From Caulobacter sp031457805 (GTDB lineage: Bacteria > Pseudomonadota > Alphaproteobacteria > Caulobacterales > Caulobacteraceae), in contig NZ_JAVDXI010000003.1 of NCBI RefSeq assembly GCF_031457805.1, positions 124,001-188,000 of the forward strand: 64,000 nucleotides of DNA. The letters are read 5' to 3'. How positions within the stretch are numbered: position 1 is the stretch's first letter; each line of letters starts with the position of its first letter. This document shows positions 56,942 through 64,000 of the stretch, one piece after another. The notes beneath the pieces were generated by a model. That model was not told where the DNA came from and ran no database searches. It saw only the letters and a program-made list of their open reading frames with translations. A program made the position numbers and the translations under genes.

Positions 56942-57508
56942 TCAGTCCCGGTCGCCCAACTCGTCGTCTTCGACCGGCCCCTCGGCCTCGCCGACCAGTG
57001 CCGGCGGATCGGCCAGGATTAGACCTTCGCTGATCTTCACCTCCGGCACAGCCGCCCGCGTGAACGGCAGGTACCAGGTCGGGCCGCCCAGGTCTGGGGT
57101 AATCTCGAGAATGTCACCGGCGCCAAAGTTCTGGACGCTCTTCACGCGACCCAGCAGGGCGTTCGTCTGGATATGGCGGACCGCGAGGCCGACCAGGTCG
57201 GTCAGATAGAACTCGTCCTCGTCGGGCTCGGGCAAAGCCGAGCGAGGGACGTAAAGCCGAAGGCCGCGCAGGGCGTCGGCCGCCTCTTTCGTTTCAATCC
57301 CAGGACAGCGGCAGACGACGCCGTCCTTGGTCTTGCGCGCTGAGGCGATGGTCAGGGCCGGCGAGCCGTCCTGGCGCTTCAGCGTCTTGAAGCCCGCGAT
57401 GCTCATCGGGTCTTCGGTATAGGTCGTAATCCGCACCTCGCCGCGCACGCCGAAGCCACCGGCCACGCGGCCGACCAGGATCAGCGGATCGTCGGGAGAC
57501 ACAGCCAT
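56942..57508 (-). CDS. rimM: Ribosome maturation factor RimM
   Basis: 188 residues. The N-terminal domain begins ILVGRVAGGFGVRGEVRITT and the PRC barrel has DEFYLTDLVGLAVRHIQTNA and WYLPFTRAAVPEV. It binds ribosomal protein S19 during 30S assembly. In the same strand order ffh-rpsP-rimM, the usual alphaproteobacterial operon. The C-terminal tail is acidic. Confidence 0.95.
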   Translation of the reverse strand: MAVSPDDPLILVGRVAGGFGVRGEVRITTYTEDPMSIAGFKTLKRQDGSPALTIASARKTKDGVVCRCPGIETKEAADALRGLRLYVPRSALPEPDEDEFYLTDLVGLAVRHIQTNALLGRVKSVQNFGAGDILEITPDLGGPTWYLPFTRAAVPEVKISEGLILADPPALVGEAEGPVEDDELGDRD

Positions 57509-57561
57509 CGTCTGGACAGAGTCGCGCCGCCGACCCGTGAGGATCGACGGCGCTGGAACCC

Positions 57562-58044
57562 TTAGCCTTCGGTGGTTTCTTCAGCAGCCGGAGCTTCGGC
57601 GGCCGGAGCCTCTTCAGCCGGAGCAGCGGCCGCAGCGGCGGCGGCTTCGGCGGCGGCGGCCTTCTCGGCTTCAGCGGCGGCCTTGGCGTCGGCTTCGGCT
57701 TGCTTGCGCTCTTCTTCACGCTGAGCGCGCTCGGCCAGACGCTCTTGCGCCTTCTTGCCCGGCTTGCCCTTTTCCGGGTTGTTGCCGTGCGTCCAGGCGA
57801 CCAGGCCTTGGGCGGCCAGGAAGCGGGCGACGCGGTCGGTCGGCTGGGCGCCCTTCTTGAGCCACTCCTGGATCGATTCGACCTTCAGGGTGACGCGGTT
57901 GGCGTCGTCCTTCTTGAGGAGCGGGTTGTAGGTGCCGACCTTCTCGATGAAGCGGCCATCGCGCGGCGAGTGGCTGTCAGCGACGACGATCGAGTAGTAC
58001 GGACGCTTCTTGGCGCCGCCACGGGCGAGACGGATCTTCAGCAT
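57562..58044 (-). CDS. rpsP: 30S ribosomal protein S16 with long Ala/Glu tail
   Basis: 160 residues. Residues 1-80 are a normal S16: MLKIRLARGGAKKRPYYSIV, ADSHSPRDGRFIEKVGTYNP, then the Trp-rich end. After about residue 95 a charged helix and then an Ala/Pro/Glu-rich tail (AEEAPAAEAPAAEETTEG) double the usual length, as in several alphaproteobacteria. Start ATG 58044. 25 bases after ffh on the same strand. Confidence 0.95.
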   Translation of the reverse strand: MLKIRLARGGAKKRPYYSIVVADSHSPRDGRFIEKVGTYNPLLKKDDANRVTLKVESIQEWLKKGAQPTDRVARFLAAQGLVAWTHGNNPEKGKPGKKAQERLAERAQREEERKQAEADAKAAAEAEKAAAAEAAAAAAAAPAEEAPAAEAPAAEETTEG

Positions 58045-58069
58045 ATCGGTAGTCCTTAGGTCTAAAGTT

Positions 58070-59596
58070 CTATTTCTTGAACGGGTTGAAGCCGGGCAGG
58101 CCCAGGCCGGAGAGAGGGTTGGGCTTGGCGTCGCCGCCAGTCCCGAGGCCCGGCAGACCGGGCAGCCCCGGGAGGCCTTGGCCCCCCGCTGCATTGGGAT
58201 CGGGCGCCGGCATCTTGCCGCCGCCCAGGTTCTTAAGACGCGCCATGTCGCCGCCGCCCATCATCTGGGCCATGCGGGCCAGGCCCTTGCCGCCGTCCTT
58301 GGACATGGCCTTGAACATGTCGGCCATCTGGCGGTGTTGCTTGAGCAGGCGATTGACCTCGGCCACGTCGACGCCGGCGCCGGCCGCGATGCGGCGCTTG
58401 CGCGAGGCTGCGAGAATGTCGGGCTTCTTGCGCTCTTCCTTGGTCATCGAGCTGATGATCGCCTGCTGGCGACGGAAGATGCTGTCGTCGACGCCGCTCT
58501 CGGCGATCTGTTTCTTGACCTTCTGGACGCCCGGCAGGAGGCCCATGATGCCTTCCATGCCGCCCATCTTCTGCATCTGCTTCAGCTGGGCCGCCAGGTC
58601 GTCGAGGTCGAACTTGCCCTTGGCCAGCTTCTTGGCCATGCGCTCGGCTTCGGCCTGGTCGAGATCGGCGGCAGCCTTCTCCACCAGGGCCACGACGTCG
58701 CCCTGACCGAGAATCCGGCCTGCGACGCGGCGGGCGTCGAACACGTCCAGCTGGTCGATCTTTTCGCCGGCGCCGAGGAACTTGATCGGCAGGCCGGTGA
58801 CATGGCGCATCGACAGCGCCGCACCGCCCCGGCCGTCGCCGTCGGCGCGGGTCAGGATCAGGCCCGTGAGCGGCAGGCGCTCGTGGAACGCCTTGGCCGT
58901 GCGCACGGCGTCCTGACCGGTCAGGCTGTCGGCGACCAGGATGGTTTCCGAGGGGCTGGCGATGCGAGCGATCTCGGCCGCCTCGCTCATCATCGACTCG
59001 TCCAGCGTCGTGCGGCCGGCGGTGTCGAGGATCAGGACGTCATAGCCGCCCAGCTTGGCGGCGGTCAGGGCGCGCTTGGCGATGTCCGGAGCGCTCTGGC
59101 CCGCGACGATCGGCAGGCTCTCGACCTCGACCTGTTTGGCCAGGGTCGCCAGCTGCTCCATGGCCGCCGGGCGGCGGGTGTCGAGCGAAGCGACCAGAAC
59201 CTTCTTGCGGTCGGTCTTCGACAGGCGAAGGGCCAGCTTGCCGGTGGTGGTGGTCTTACCCGAGCCTTGCAGACCGGCCATCAGGATGACCGAAGGCGGG
59301 TTGAGCGCCAGGTTCAGGCCGGTCGGCTGCTCGCCGCCCAGCATGTCCACCAGACCGTCATAGACGATCTTGACCACCTGGTCGGCCGGCTTGACCGAGC
59401 GGATGACGGCCTCGCCCGAGGCCAGCTCCTTGGCCTTGGAGATGAAGTCCTTGACGACCGGAAGAGCGACGTCGGCCTCGAGCAGGGCGACGCGAACCTC
59501 GCGCAGCGCCTCGTCGATGTCCTTTTCGGACAGCACGCCGCGACCGCCGAGGCGTTCAAAGACGCCGGAAAGTCGCTCTGTAAGGCCGTCGAACAT
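58070..59596 (-). CDS. ffh: Signal recognition particle protein Ffh
   Basis: 508 residues. N domain, then GTPase with GLQGSGKTTTTGKLA (P-loop), DTRRPAAMEQL, DTAGRTTLDE and LTRADGDGRGGAALS. After these comes the Met-rich M domain (MAQMMGGGDMARL) and a Gly/Pro/Leu tail. It targets membrane proteins cotranslationally with 4.5S RNA. Start ATG 59596; the in-frame upstream 13 residues pass through a palindrome. First gene of ffh-rpsP-rimM. Confidence 0.96.
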   Translation of the reverse strand: MFDGLTERLSGVFERLGGRGVLSEKDIDEALREVRVALLEADVALPVVKDFISKAKELASGEAVIRSVKPADQVVKIVYDGLVDMLGGEQPTGLNLALNPPSVILMAGLQGSGKTTTTGKLALRLSKTDRKKVLVASLDTRRPAAMEQLATLAKQVEVESLPIVAGQSAPDIAKRALTAAKLGGYDVLILDTAGRTTLDESMMSEAAEIARIASPSETILVADSLTGQDAVRTAKAFHERLPLTGLILTRADGDGRGGAALSMRHVTGLPIKFLGAGEKIDQLDVFDARRVAGRILGQGDVVALVEKAAADLDQAEAERMAKKLAKGKFDLDDLAAQLKQMQKMGGMEGIMGLLPGVQKVKKQIAESGVDDSIFRRQQAIISSMTKEERKKPDILAASRKRRIAAGAGVDVAEVNRLLKQHRQMADMFKAMSKDGGKGLARMAQMMGGGDMARLKNLGGGKMPAPDPNAAGGQGLPGLPGLPGLGTGGDAKPNPLSGLGLPGFNPFKK

Positions 59597-59618
59597 GTCG
59601 AACCCTGTTGAATACCCT

Positions 59619-59640
59619 GGAACGTGACGCGTCACGTTCC
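59619..59640. promoter_or_regulatory. 22-bp perfect palindrome upstream of ffh
   Basis: Both halves (11 bases, GGAACGTGACG and its complement) match exactly, centre at 59629/59630, ending 23 bases before the ffh start codon on the minus strand. It resembles an operator or a 5' leader hairpin. Family C repeat arms share the GCGTGACG/CGTCACGC motif, so it could be a repeat remnant. Confidence 0.45.
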
Positions 59641-59998
59641 GACTCTTTGTCTTGCTTCGGCCTGTTCGAAGAACAGACCGGGGTCCAAACGCGATCAGCC
59701 CCCGTGGACGATCACGTCGACGGGGGTCCTCGCCGTCCTCGTCCGGATGGGTCCTGCGCTAACAGGCCGGGGTCGTGACGGTGGAGGCGCTGCTGATAAA
59801 GCGCCGGAAGCCGGGGCTTATGGCTGAAAAAGGCTACGGAGTCAAAAGCAGCCCTCCATCCGACCTTCCCGGCGAATGCCGGGACCCAGATGAAAAGGAG
59901 CTGAGGTTGGGTCTAGAGGCTCTGGACCGTTCCGGTCATTCGCATCGCCATGAGATCTGGACCCCGGCATTCGCCGGGGAGATCGGACTTGGACCGGC
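59641..59998. other. Gene-free stretch between ffh and DUF1993 gene
   Basis: About 360 bases with no convincing gene; several open frames exist but lack ribosome sites and conserved character. The promoter for ffh must lie in its left part. The right part (59865-59985) is filled by the family A palindromic repeat. Nothing else recognised. Confidence 0.6.
59865..59985. repeat. Palindromic intergenic repeat, family A copy 2
   Basis: Left arm 59865-59891 (CTTCCCGGCGAATGCCGGGA then CCCAGAT), right arm 59953-59985 (AGATCTGGACCCCGGCATTC then GCCGGGGAGATCGG). They are near-perfect inverse copies and match the arms at 39606-39729, while the loop sequences between arms differ. Confidence 0.75.
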
Positions 59999-60505
59999 TC
60001 AGGCCATGCCCAGATAGTCGCGCTTGCCGACCTCGACGCCGTTGTGGCGCAGGATCGCGTAGGCGGTCGTCAGGTGGAAGAAGAAGTTCGGCTGGGCCTG
60101 GCCCTGGAAATAGGCCAGCCCCTTGACCACGCTGGTCTCGCCGCGACGGGTCAGGGTGATGTCGCGATCCTCGGCGCCCTCGAAAGCGGCGGGGTCCAGG
60201 CCCTCGACATAGGCGATGGCCCGGTCGATGCGGGCGATCAGCTCGGCGAAGCTGGTTTCGACGTCGTCCCAGGCCGGAACCTCTTCACCGGCCAGGCGCG
60301 CGCAGCAGCCCTTGGCGAAGTCGGTGGCGATCTGCACCTGGCGGATCAGCGGGAACATGTCGGGATACAGGCGCGCCTTCAGCAGCGCGTCCGGATCCCA
60401 GCCCTTGGCCTCGACCTGGGCGGCCGCCTTGGTCAGCACGCCCTTCAGACCTTTCAGGCCCTGGAAGAAAACAGGGACGCTGGCCTGGTGGATCGAGATC
60501 GACAT
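59999..60505 (-). CDS. DUF1993 family protein
   Basis: 168 residues, mostly helical. HQASVPVFFQGLKGLKGVLT, LYPDMFPLIRQVQIATDFAK and a C-terminal FFFHLTTAYAILRHNGVEVG are the marks of DUF1993, a four-helix DinB-like family often with a metal site made by the His. Function unknown. Convergent neighbours are absent: the CBS protein gene is divergent. Confidence 0.88.
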   Translation of the reverse strand: MSISIHQASVPVFFQGLKGLKGVLTKAAAQVEAKGWDPDALLKARLYPDMFPLIRQVQIATDFAKGCCARLAGEEVPAWDDVETSFAELIARIDRAIAYVEGLDPAAFEGAEDRDITLTRRGETSVVKGLAYFQGQAQPNFFFHLTTAYAILRHNGVEVGKRDYLGMA

Positions 60506-60611
60506 GAGAAGCTCCGCTTGAACGATGCGCCTAGATAGGGCGCGCGAGCGCGGAACGGGAGATGGCGGCGAGGGGTTTTACGCCTCGATATCCAATCACG
60601 AGGCAATCCCC

Positions 60612-61040
60612 ATGAAAGTCAGCGACGCCATGACCAGCCAGGTCTCGACCGCGCGCCCCACCGACAGCATCCGCCAGGTCGCCCAAACGATGGCCAAGGT
60701 CGAAAGCGGGGTCGTTCCCGTGGTCGAGGACGGCAAGGTGGTGGGCGTGGTCACCGACCGCGACATCGTCCTGCGGGTGGTCGCCGAAGGCCGCAGCTTC
60801 GACAGCCCCGTCTCCGAGGCGATGTCGGACGGCGAGGTGCTGAGCGTGAAAGAGGACGACGTCCTGGCCGACGCCACCGCCAAGATGGCCAACCACCAGG
60901 TCCGGCGCCTCGTGGTGCTGAACGACGCCGGCGCGCTCACCGGCATTCTCTCGCTCGGCGACGTGGCCAAGGACTACGGCGCCAAGCAGGTCGGCAAGAC
61001 CCTGGAGGAGATCTCGCAGGAGTCCGACGAGGCGCGCTAG
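60612..61040 (+). CDS. Two-CBS-domain protein
   Basis: 142 residues with a CBS pair: MKVSDAMTSQVSTARPTDSI, VVEDGKVVGVVTDRDIVLRV, then SDGEVLSVKEDDVLADATAK and LVVLNDAGALTGILSLGDVA. Such stand-alone CBS proteins bind AMP, ATP or SAM-like ligands and regulate partners that are not evident here. Start ATG 60612. Convergent with mdh; the hairpin 61046-61076 lies between. Confidence 0.9.
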   Translation: MKVSDAMTSQVSTARPTDSIRQVAQTMAKVESGVVPVVEDGKVVGVVTDRDIVLRVVAEGRSFDSPVSEAMSDGEVLSVKEDDVLADATAKMANHQVRRLVVLNDAGALTGILSLGDVAKDYGAKQVGKTLEEISQESDEAR

Positions 61041-61045
61041 ACCAA

Positions 61046-61076
61046 GAAAAAAGGGCGGCCCCGCGAGGAGCCGCCC
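61046..61076 (-). terminator. Intrinsic terminator of mdh
   Basis: GGGCGGC (61053-61059) and GCCGCCC (61070-61076) form a 7-bp GC stem with a 10-base loop. Read on the minus strand it is followed by TTTTTT (from 61052 down), a canonical rho-independent terminator 27 bases after the mdh stop. It may also weakly stop the convergent CBS gene. Confidence 0.8.
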
Positions 61077-61102
61077 TTCGTCATTTCGCAGTCGAAGACC
61101 GC

Positions 61103-62065
61103 TTAGACCAGCGAGCTGTCGATGGCCTTGCAGGCTTCCATCAGGCCCTTCACCGACTCGACCGACTTGGCGAACATCGCCTTTTCGTCGTCGTTGGTTT
61201 CGAACTCGACGATTTTCTCGGCGCCGCCGGCGCCGATGACCACCGGCACGCCGACATAGAGGTCGTTCAGGCCGTATTGGCCGGTCAGGTAGGTAGCGCA
61301 CGGCAGGACGCGCTTCTTGTCCTTCAGGTACGAGGTCGCCATGGCGATGGCGCTCTCGGCCGGCGCGTAGAAGGCCGAGCCGGTCTTCAGGAGGGCGACG
61401 ATCTCGCCGCCGCCCTTGCGGGTGCGCTCGACGATGGCGTCCAGCTTGTCCTGGGTCAGCCAGCCTTGCTTGACCAGTTCCGGCAGCGGCAGGCCGCCGA
61501 CGGTCGAGTGACGGACCATCGGCACCATGTCGTCGCCGTGACCGCCCAGGGTCCAGGCGTGGATGTCTTCGACGGACACGCCGGTGGCTTCGGCTAGGAA
61601 GTAGGCGAAGCGGGCCGAGTCGAGGACGCCGGCCATGCCGATGACCTTTTCCTTCGGCAGGCCCGAGAACTGCTGCAGAGCCCAGACCATCGCGTCGAGC
61701 GGGTTGGTGATGCAGATGACGAACGCGTTGGGGGCATGCTGCTTGATGCCTTCGCCGACGGCCTTCATGACCTTCAGGTTGATGCCCAAGAGGTCGTCGC
61801 GGCTCATGCCCGGCTTGCGCGGCACGCCGGCGGTCACGATGCAGACGTCGGCTCCGGCGATGTCGGCGTAGTCGTTGGCGCCCTTCAGGGCCACATCCTT
61901 GCCGAACACCGCCGAGGCTTCGGCGATGTCGAGGGCCTTACCCTGCGGGGTGCCTTCGGCGATGTCGAACAGGATCACGTCGCCCAGCTCTTCGCGAGCG
62001 GCGATGTGGGCCAGGGTGCCGCCGATCATGCCGGCGCCGATAAGGGCGATCTTCGCGCGAGCCAT
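61103..62065 (-). CDS. mdh: Malate dehydrogenase (NAD, LDH-like type)
   Basis: 320 residues from ATG 62065. NAD site IALIGAGMIGGTLAHIAA, then VTAGVPRKPGMSRDDLLGIN with the substrate-loop Arg pair, CITNPLDAMVWALQ, and the catalytic His in WTLGGHGDDMVPM. This short, bacterial LDH-like MDH is the usual form in alphaproteobacteria. TCA cycle enzyme. Ends in a strong terminator. Confidence 0.96.
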   Translation of the reverse strand: MARAKIALIGAGMIGGTLAHIAAREELGDVILFDIAEGTPQGKALDIAEASAVFGKDVALKGANDYADIAGADVCIVTAGVPRKPGMSRDDLLGINLKVMKAVGEGIKQHAPNAFVICITNPLDAMVWALQQFSGLPKEKVIGMAGVLDSARFAYFLAEATGVSVEDIHAWTLGGHGDDMVPMVRHSTVGGLPLPELVKQGWLTQDKLDAIVERTRKGGGEIVALLKTGSAFYAPAESAIAMATSYLKDKKRVLPCATYLTGQYGLNDLYVGVPVVIGAGGAEKIVEFETNDDEKAMFAKSVESVKGLMEACKAIDSSLV

Positions 62066-62212
62066 GGGGTCTCCATCAAGGCTGTGGACAGTCAAATCTC
62101 GGGGCGCGGTCTAGACCTGTAGCGGCCCGGCCTCAAGCCCCCTTTCCCGTTTCGCTGCACTGCGGCAAAGTCGACTTAACAACGATAAGCAGCGCCAGGG
62201 GCGAGGGGCACG

Positions 62213-63259
62213 ATGAGCAAGACCGATCCCGGAAACTATTTCGAGGATTTCCGACTGGGCCAAAGGCTGGTTCACGCCACGCCGCGCACGGTCACGGCGG
62301 GCGACGTCGCGCTCTACACCGCGCTCTATGGTCCCCGGTTCTCGCTGTTTTCGTCCGACGCCTTCGCCCAGGCCTGCGGCCTTATGTCCGCCCCCGTCGA
62401 CCCGCTGATCGCGTTCCACGTGGTGTTTGGGAAGACCGTGCCCGACATCAGTCTGAACGCCGTGGCCAATCTGGGCTACGCCGAGGGCCGCTTCCTGGCG
62501 CCGGTCTTCCCGGGCGACACTCTCAGCGCCGTCTCGGACGTCATCGGGCTGAAGGAGAACTCCAACCGCAAGACCGGGGTCGTCTATGTGCGCACCACCG
62601 GCATGAACCAGCGCGGCGAGGCGGTGCTGAGCTATGTGCGCTGGGTGATGGTGCGCAAGCGCGACGCCGAGGCCGAGATCGCCGAGCAGGTGGTTCCGTC
62701 CCTGGCCGGCGCCGTCGCGGCGGCGGATCTGGCGCTGCCGGCGGGCCTGGACTTTTCGGGCTATGACTGGTCGCTCGCCGGCGCACCGCACGCCTTCGAG
62801 GACTATGAGATCGGCGAGAAGATCGACCACGTCGACGGCATGGCCGTGGAAGAGGCGGAACATCAGATGGCCACGCGTCTGTGGCAGAACACCGCCAAGG
62901 TTCACTTCAACCAGTTCGAACGCGCCAAGGACCCGTCCGGCAAGCGCCTCGTCTATGGCGGCGTGGTGATCTCGACGGCCAAGGCGCTGTCGTTCAACGG
63001 CTTGCAGAACGCAGGCCTGATCCTGGCCATCAACGGTGGGCGGCACGTGGCGCCGTTCTTCGCCGGCGGCACGGTGTTCGCCTGGAGCCAGGTGCTGGAC
63101 AAGGCCGATCTTGGGGCCGCCGGCGCCCTGCGCCTTCGCCTCGTAGCCACCAAGGATCGTCCTTGCGACGACTTCCCAGACAAGGACGCCGAGGGCGTCT
63201 ACAACCCGGCCGTGATCCTGGACTTCGATTATTGGGCGGCGGTTCCCAAGCGTGGCTGA
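62213..63259 (+). CDS. MaoC-type hydratase, mesaconyl-CoA hydratase-like
   Basis: 348 residues, two MaoC hotdog halves. ALYTALYGPRFSLFSSDAFA, IAFHVVFGKTVPDISLNAVA and NLGYAEGRFLAPVFPGDTLS closely follow what I remember of mesaconyl-CoA hydratase (Mch) of the ethylmalonyl-CoA pathway; the second half has DHVDGMAVEEAEHQMATRLW and LVYGGVVISTAKALSFNGLQ. Caulobacter is not usually credited with that pathway, so the physiological substrate may be another enoyl-CoA. The HIT protein gene overlaps its end by eight bases. Confidence 0.88.
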   Translation: MSKTDPGNYFEDFRLGQRLVHATPRTVTAGDVALYTALYGPRFSLFSSDAFAQACGLMSAPVDPLIAFHVVFGKTVPDISLNAVANLGYAEGRFLAPVFPGDTLSAVSDVIGLKENSNRKTGVVYVRTTGMNQRGEAVLSYVRWVMVRKRDAEAEIAEQVVPSLAGAVAAADLALPAGLDFSGYDWSLAGAPHAFEDYEIGEKIDHVDGMAVEEAEHQMATRLWQNTAKVHFNQFERAKDPSGKRLVYGGVVISTAKALSFNGLQNAGLILAINGGRHVAPFFAGGTVFAWSQVLDKADLGAAGALRLRLVATKDRPCDDFPDKDAEGVYNPAVILDFDYWAAVPKRG

Positions 63260-63677
63260 GTTCCAGCTCGATCCCGCCTTCGTGGCGACCTCGCATCGCG
63301 TCGGCGACCTGCCGCTGTGCGAGGTCCGGCTACAGGACGACGCCCGCTACCCCTGGCTGGTGCTGATCCCCCGCCGGCCGGGCCTGCGGGAGCTGGAGGA
63401 CCTGAGTCCGACCGATCGCGCGCTGCTCCTGGAAGAGACCATCTGTGCTGGAGCTGCTGTCCGGGCCGTGGGGGCGACGCTGGGGTTCGCCGTCGAGAAG
63501 CTGAACGTCGGCGCCTTGGGCAATGTCACCGCTCAGCTCCATGTCCACGTCGTCGGGCGACGGGGCGACGACCCTGCATGGCCAGGCCCGGTTTGGGGCC
63601 ATAGCGCTGCGCTGGCCTACGGCGCGGCGATCCGCGAGGCGGCGATCGCTGCGGCGCGCGAAGCCTTGGCCCGCTAA
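63252..63677 (+). CDS. HIT-family nucleotide hydrolase/transferase
   Basis: 141 residues from GTG 63252, inside the previous stop region. The HIT signature QLHVHVVGR gives the His-x-His-x part with the third position replaced (HVHVV rather than HxHxH), and the N-terminal LPRRPGLRE-like segment (LIPRRPGLRELEDLSP) is typical of the FHIT/HIT_like branch. Nucleophilic His is present; the missing third His is common in this subgroup. Co-translated with the MaoC gene, which suggests a linked metabolic role. Confidence 0.87.
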   Translation: MAEFQLDPAFVATSHRVGDLPLCEVRLQDDARYPWLVLIPRRPGLRELEDLSPTDRALLLEETICAGAAVRAVGATLGFAVEKLNVGALGNVTAQLHVHVVGRRGDDPAWPGPVWGHSAALAYGAAIREAAIAAAREALAR

Positions 63678-64000
63678 CGCTTCTTTTTCGCGCTCTTGGC
63701 GGCCGTCGCCTTGCCTTTGCCCTTGCGGGCGGCGGTGGCCTTAGACTTGCCCTTCTTGCCCGCCGAGGCCTTGGTCTTCTTGACCGCAGCGGCGCACTTG
63801 GCCTTGGCGGCCTTCAGCGCCTTGCCCTTCTTGCCCTTGGTCGAGCAGACGGCCTTGGCGGCCGGCGCCGGACGGCTGGCGGCGACGCGCGGCGGCCAGA
63901 CATAGGGGCCGCGCCCCTGCGCCTCGTATCCCGGCGGCGCCTCGGGCAGGATCCGTTCGGCCCGCACTGCGATGGGGGCCCCGTTCTCGTAGAGTTCGCC
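63674..64000 (-). CDS. Lys/Ala-rich tailed protein, 5' end cut by window edge
   Basis: The visible frame is open to the window edge: GELYENGAPIAVRAERILPE continues in frame upstream of the internal GTG at 63967, so the gene starts outside. 108 visible residues: a conserved-looking start (ILPEAPPGYEAQGRGPYVWP) and a C-terminal ~65 residues almost wholly of Lys, Ala, Gly, like histone H1-type tails, with two Cys. Overlaps the HIT gene end (four bases, convergent). Function not recognised. Confidence 0.7.
   Translation of the reverse strand, partial: GELYENGAPIAVRAERILPEAPPGYEAQGRGPYVWPPRVAASRPAPAAKAVCSTKGKKGKALKAAKAKCAAAVKKTKASAGKKGKSKATAARKGKGKATAAKSAKKKR

Noticed and set aside
58010..59611. 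533-codon plus-strand frame across ffh
   Set aside because: Exact antisense of the ffh gene, whose GTPase and M-domain motifs are beyond doubt; the reverse frame has no recognisable domain.
59624..59827. Small plus-strand frame upstream of ffh
   Set aside because: No ribosome-binding site or conserved character; it runs through a palindrome and the ffh promoter region.

Overview
The window comes from a high-GC alphaproteobacterium, almost certainly Caulobacter close to C. vibrioides/crescentus. The best marker is the GST-like gene at 46428-47114. Started at its second Met, the protein has Trp38, Glu119, Leu136-Arg137 and Asp227, the positions I remember as functionally important in the Caulobacter FtsZ-binding protein FzlA. 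The gene order around it (rfbB, purU, argE, rfbC, ilvA, galU, queG, fzlA, hldE, a citrate synthase pair, rimM, rpsP, ffh, mdh) fits the same genus. The identification rests on motif reading and memory; no database search was run.

Bases 1 to about 28969 are the late half of a lambda/HK97-type siphovirus prophage. In order it has an HNH nuclease, terminase, portal, ClpP-type protease, HK97-fold capsid, connectors, tail tube, a tail chaperone pair with an apparent -1 frameshift, tape measure, tail tip and J-like fibre proteins, and a fibre with three internal repeats and a C-terminal SGNH esterase. A lysis cassette follows: two holin-like membrane proteins, a GH24 endolysin, and Rz with Rz1 embedded in another frame. 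The prophage ends beside an intact tRNA-Ala (28970-29045, minus) whose CCA end faces it, the usual layout of tRNA-targeted integration. Integrase, repressor and attL would lie left of the window.

Three minus-strand cassettes interrupt this plus-strand late operon. The first (9156-9695) is a lipoprotein. The second (21922-24283) holds a membrane coiled-coil protein, a small unknown protein and an HExxH metalloprotease resembling Lit phage-exclusion or M48 peptidases. The third (26098-27312, perhaps with 27389-27772) is a two-gene Pycsar-like antiphage locus: a class III nucleotide cyclase directly abutting a three-helix membrane effector. A Dam-type methylase follows. The prophage therefore appears to carry its own immunity genes expressed against the direction of the lytic genes.

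From 29 kb on, the sequence is ordinary chromosome: YggT and DUF167 proteins, a hybrid histidine kinase, vsr and a cytosine-5 methyltransferase flanking cysK, a lipoprotein and a serine hydrolase. Next come surface-polysaccharide and amino acid genes (rfbB, purU, argE, a glycosyltransferase, rfbC, a hydrolase, ilvA, an FKBP lipoprotein, galU), then queG-fzlA, hldE and a cation exporter. Two divergent citrate synthase homologues follow, one fused to a helix-turn-helix. A processing nuclease, two hotdog thioesterases, a 32-residue peptide, an HDAC-like protein, tesB, a NUDIX hydrolase, rimM-rpsP-ffh, a DUF1993 protein, a CBS protein, mdh, a mesaconyl-CoA hydratase-like MaoC protein, a HIT protein and a Lys-rich protein cut by the window edge complete it. 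Several intergenic palindromic repeat families are present; one copy supplies the C-terminus of QueG.
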